Origin: an uncultured Aliiroseovarius sp.
GTDB taxonomy: Bacteria > Pseudomonadota > Alphaproteobacteria > Rhodobacterales > Rhodobacteraceae
Direction: 5' to 3'
Assembly (NCBI GenBank): GCA_938023895.1
Contig: CALJDH010000253.1
Coordinates: 1-5,507, forward strand
Length of the DNA: 5,507 nucleotides
A program made the position numbers and the translations under genes. Below are positions 5,160-5,507 of the stretch, in pieces; the first letter of the stretch is position 1; each line of letters begins with the position of its first letter. A model generated the notes under the pieces. That model saw only the letters and a program-made list of their open reading frames with translations, made no database searches and was not told the DNA's origin.

Positions 5160-5507
<348 letters not shown>

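Overview
The window reads as a conserved housekeeping cluster of an alphaproteobacterium, most likely a member of the Rhodobacteraceae (Roseobacter/Rhodobacter group). Three things point there: the gene order murA - DUF2948 - hisD - UPF0262 - low-molecular-weight phosphatase - infA - maf - short RNase E/G - yacG - tRNA-Phe, the presence of two families (DUF2948 and UPF0262) known mainly from Alphaproteobacteria, and the fairly high GC content. The genus cannot be told from the sequence alone. Everything is on the minus strand, so genes are read from the right edge to the left; the long plus-strand open frames are antisense shadows.

Right part (about 5507-2808): the C-terminal 115 residues of murA (peptidoglycan precursor synthesis) run into the window. 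A DUF2948 gene follows 5 bases after the murA stop. After a 63-base gap holding a GC-rich inverted repeat comes complete hisD (last two steps of histidine synthesis). A UPF0262 gene follows 16 bases later.

Middle part (about 2805-1994): a low-molecular-weight tyrosine phosphatase/arsenate reductase-like gene begins with TTG two bases after the UPF0262 stop. It is followed by the largest non-coding gap (122 bases), which carries an 8-bp inverted repeat and a candidate promoter. infA (translation initiation factor IF-1) comes next.

Left part (1981-1): maf (nucleotide pyrophosphatase), a short RNase E/G-family gene lacking the C-terminal zinc-link region, and yacG (zinc-binding gyrase inhibitor) are packed with 12-base, ATGA and TAATG junctions. 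They probably share a transcript starting upstream of infA. A complete tRNA-Phe(GAA) with encoded CCA closes the window after 90 non-coding bases.

Together these genes serve core growth: cell-wall precursor, histidine, translation initiation, RNA processing, nucleotide-pool hygiene and gyrase control. I see no mobile element, CRISPR array, toxin-antitoxin pair, phage gene or clearly new system. The most useful leads are the inverted repeats in front of infA and hisD, the truncated RNase E/G architecture, and the two uncharacterised families in a murA-hisD context.
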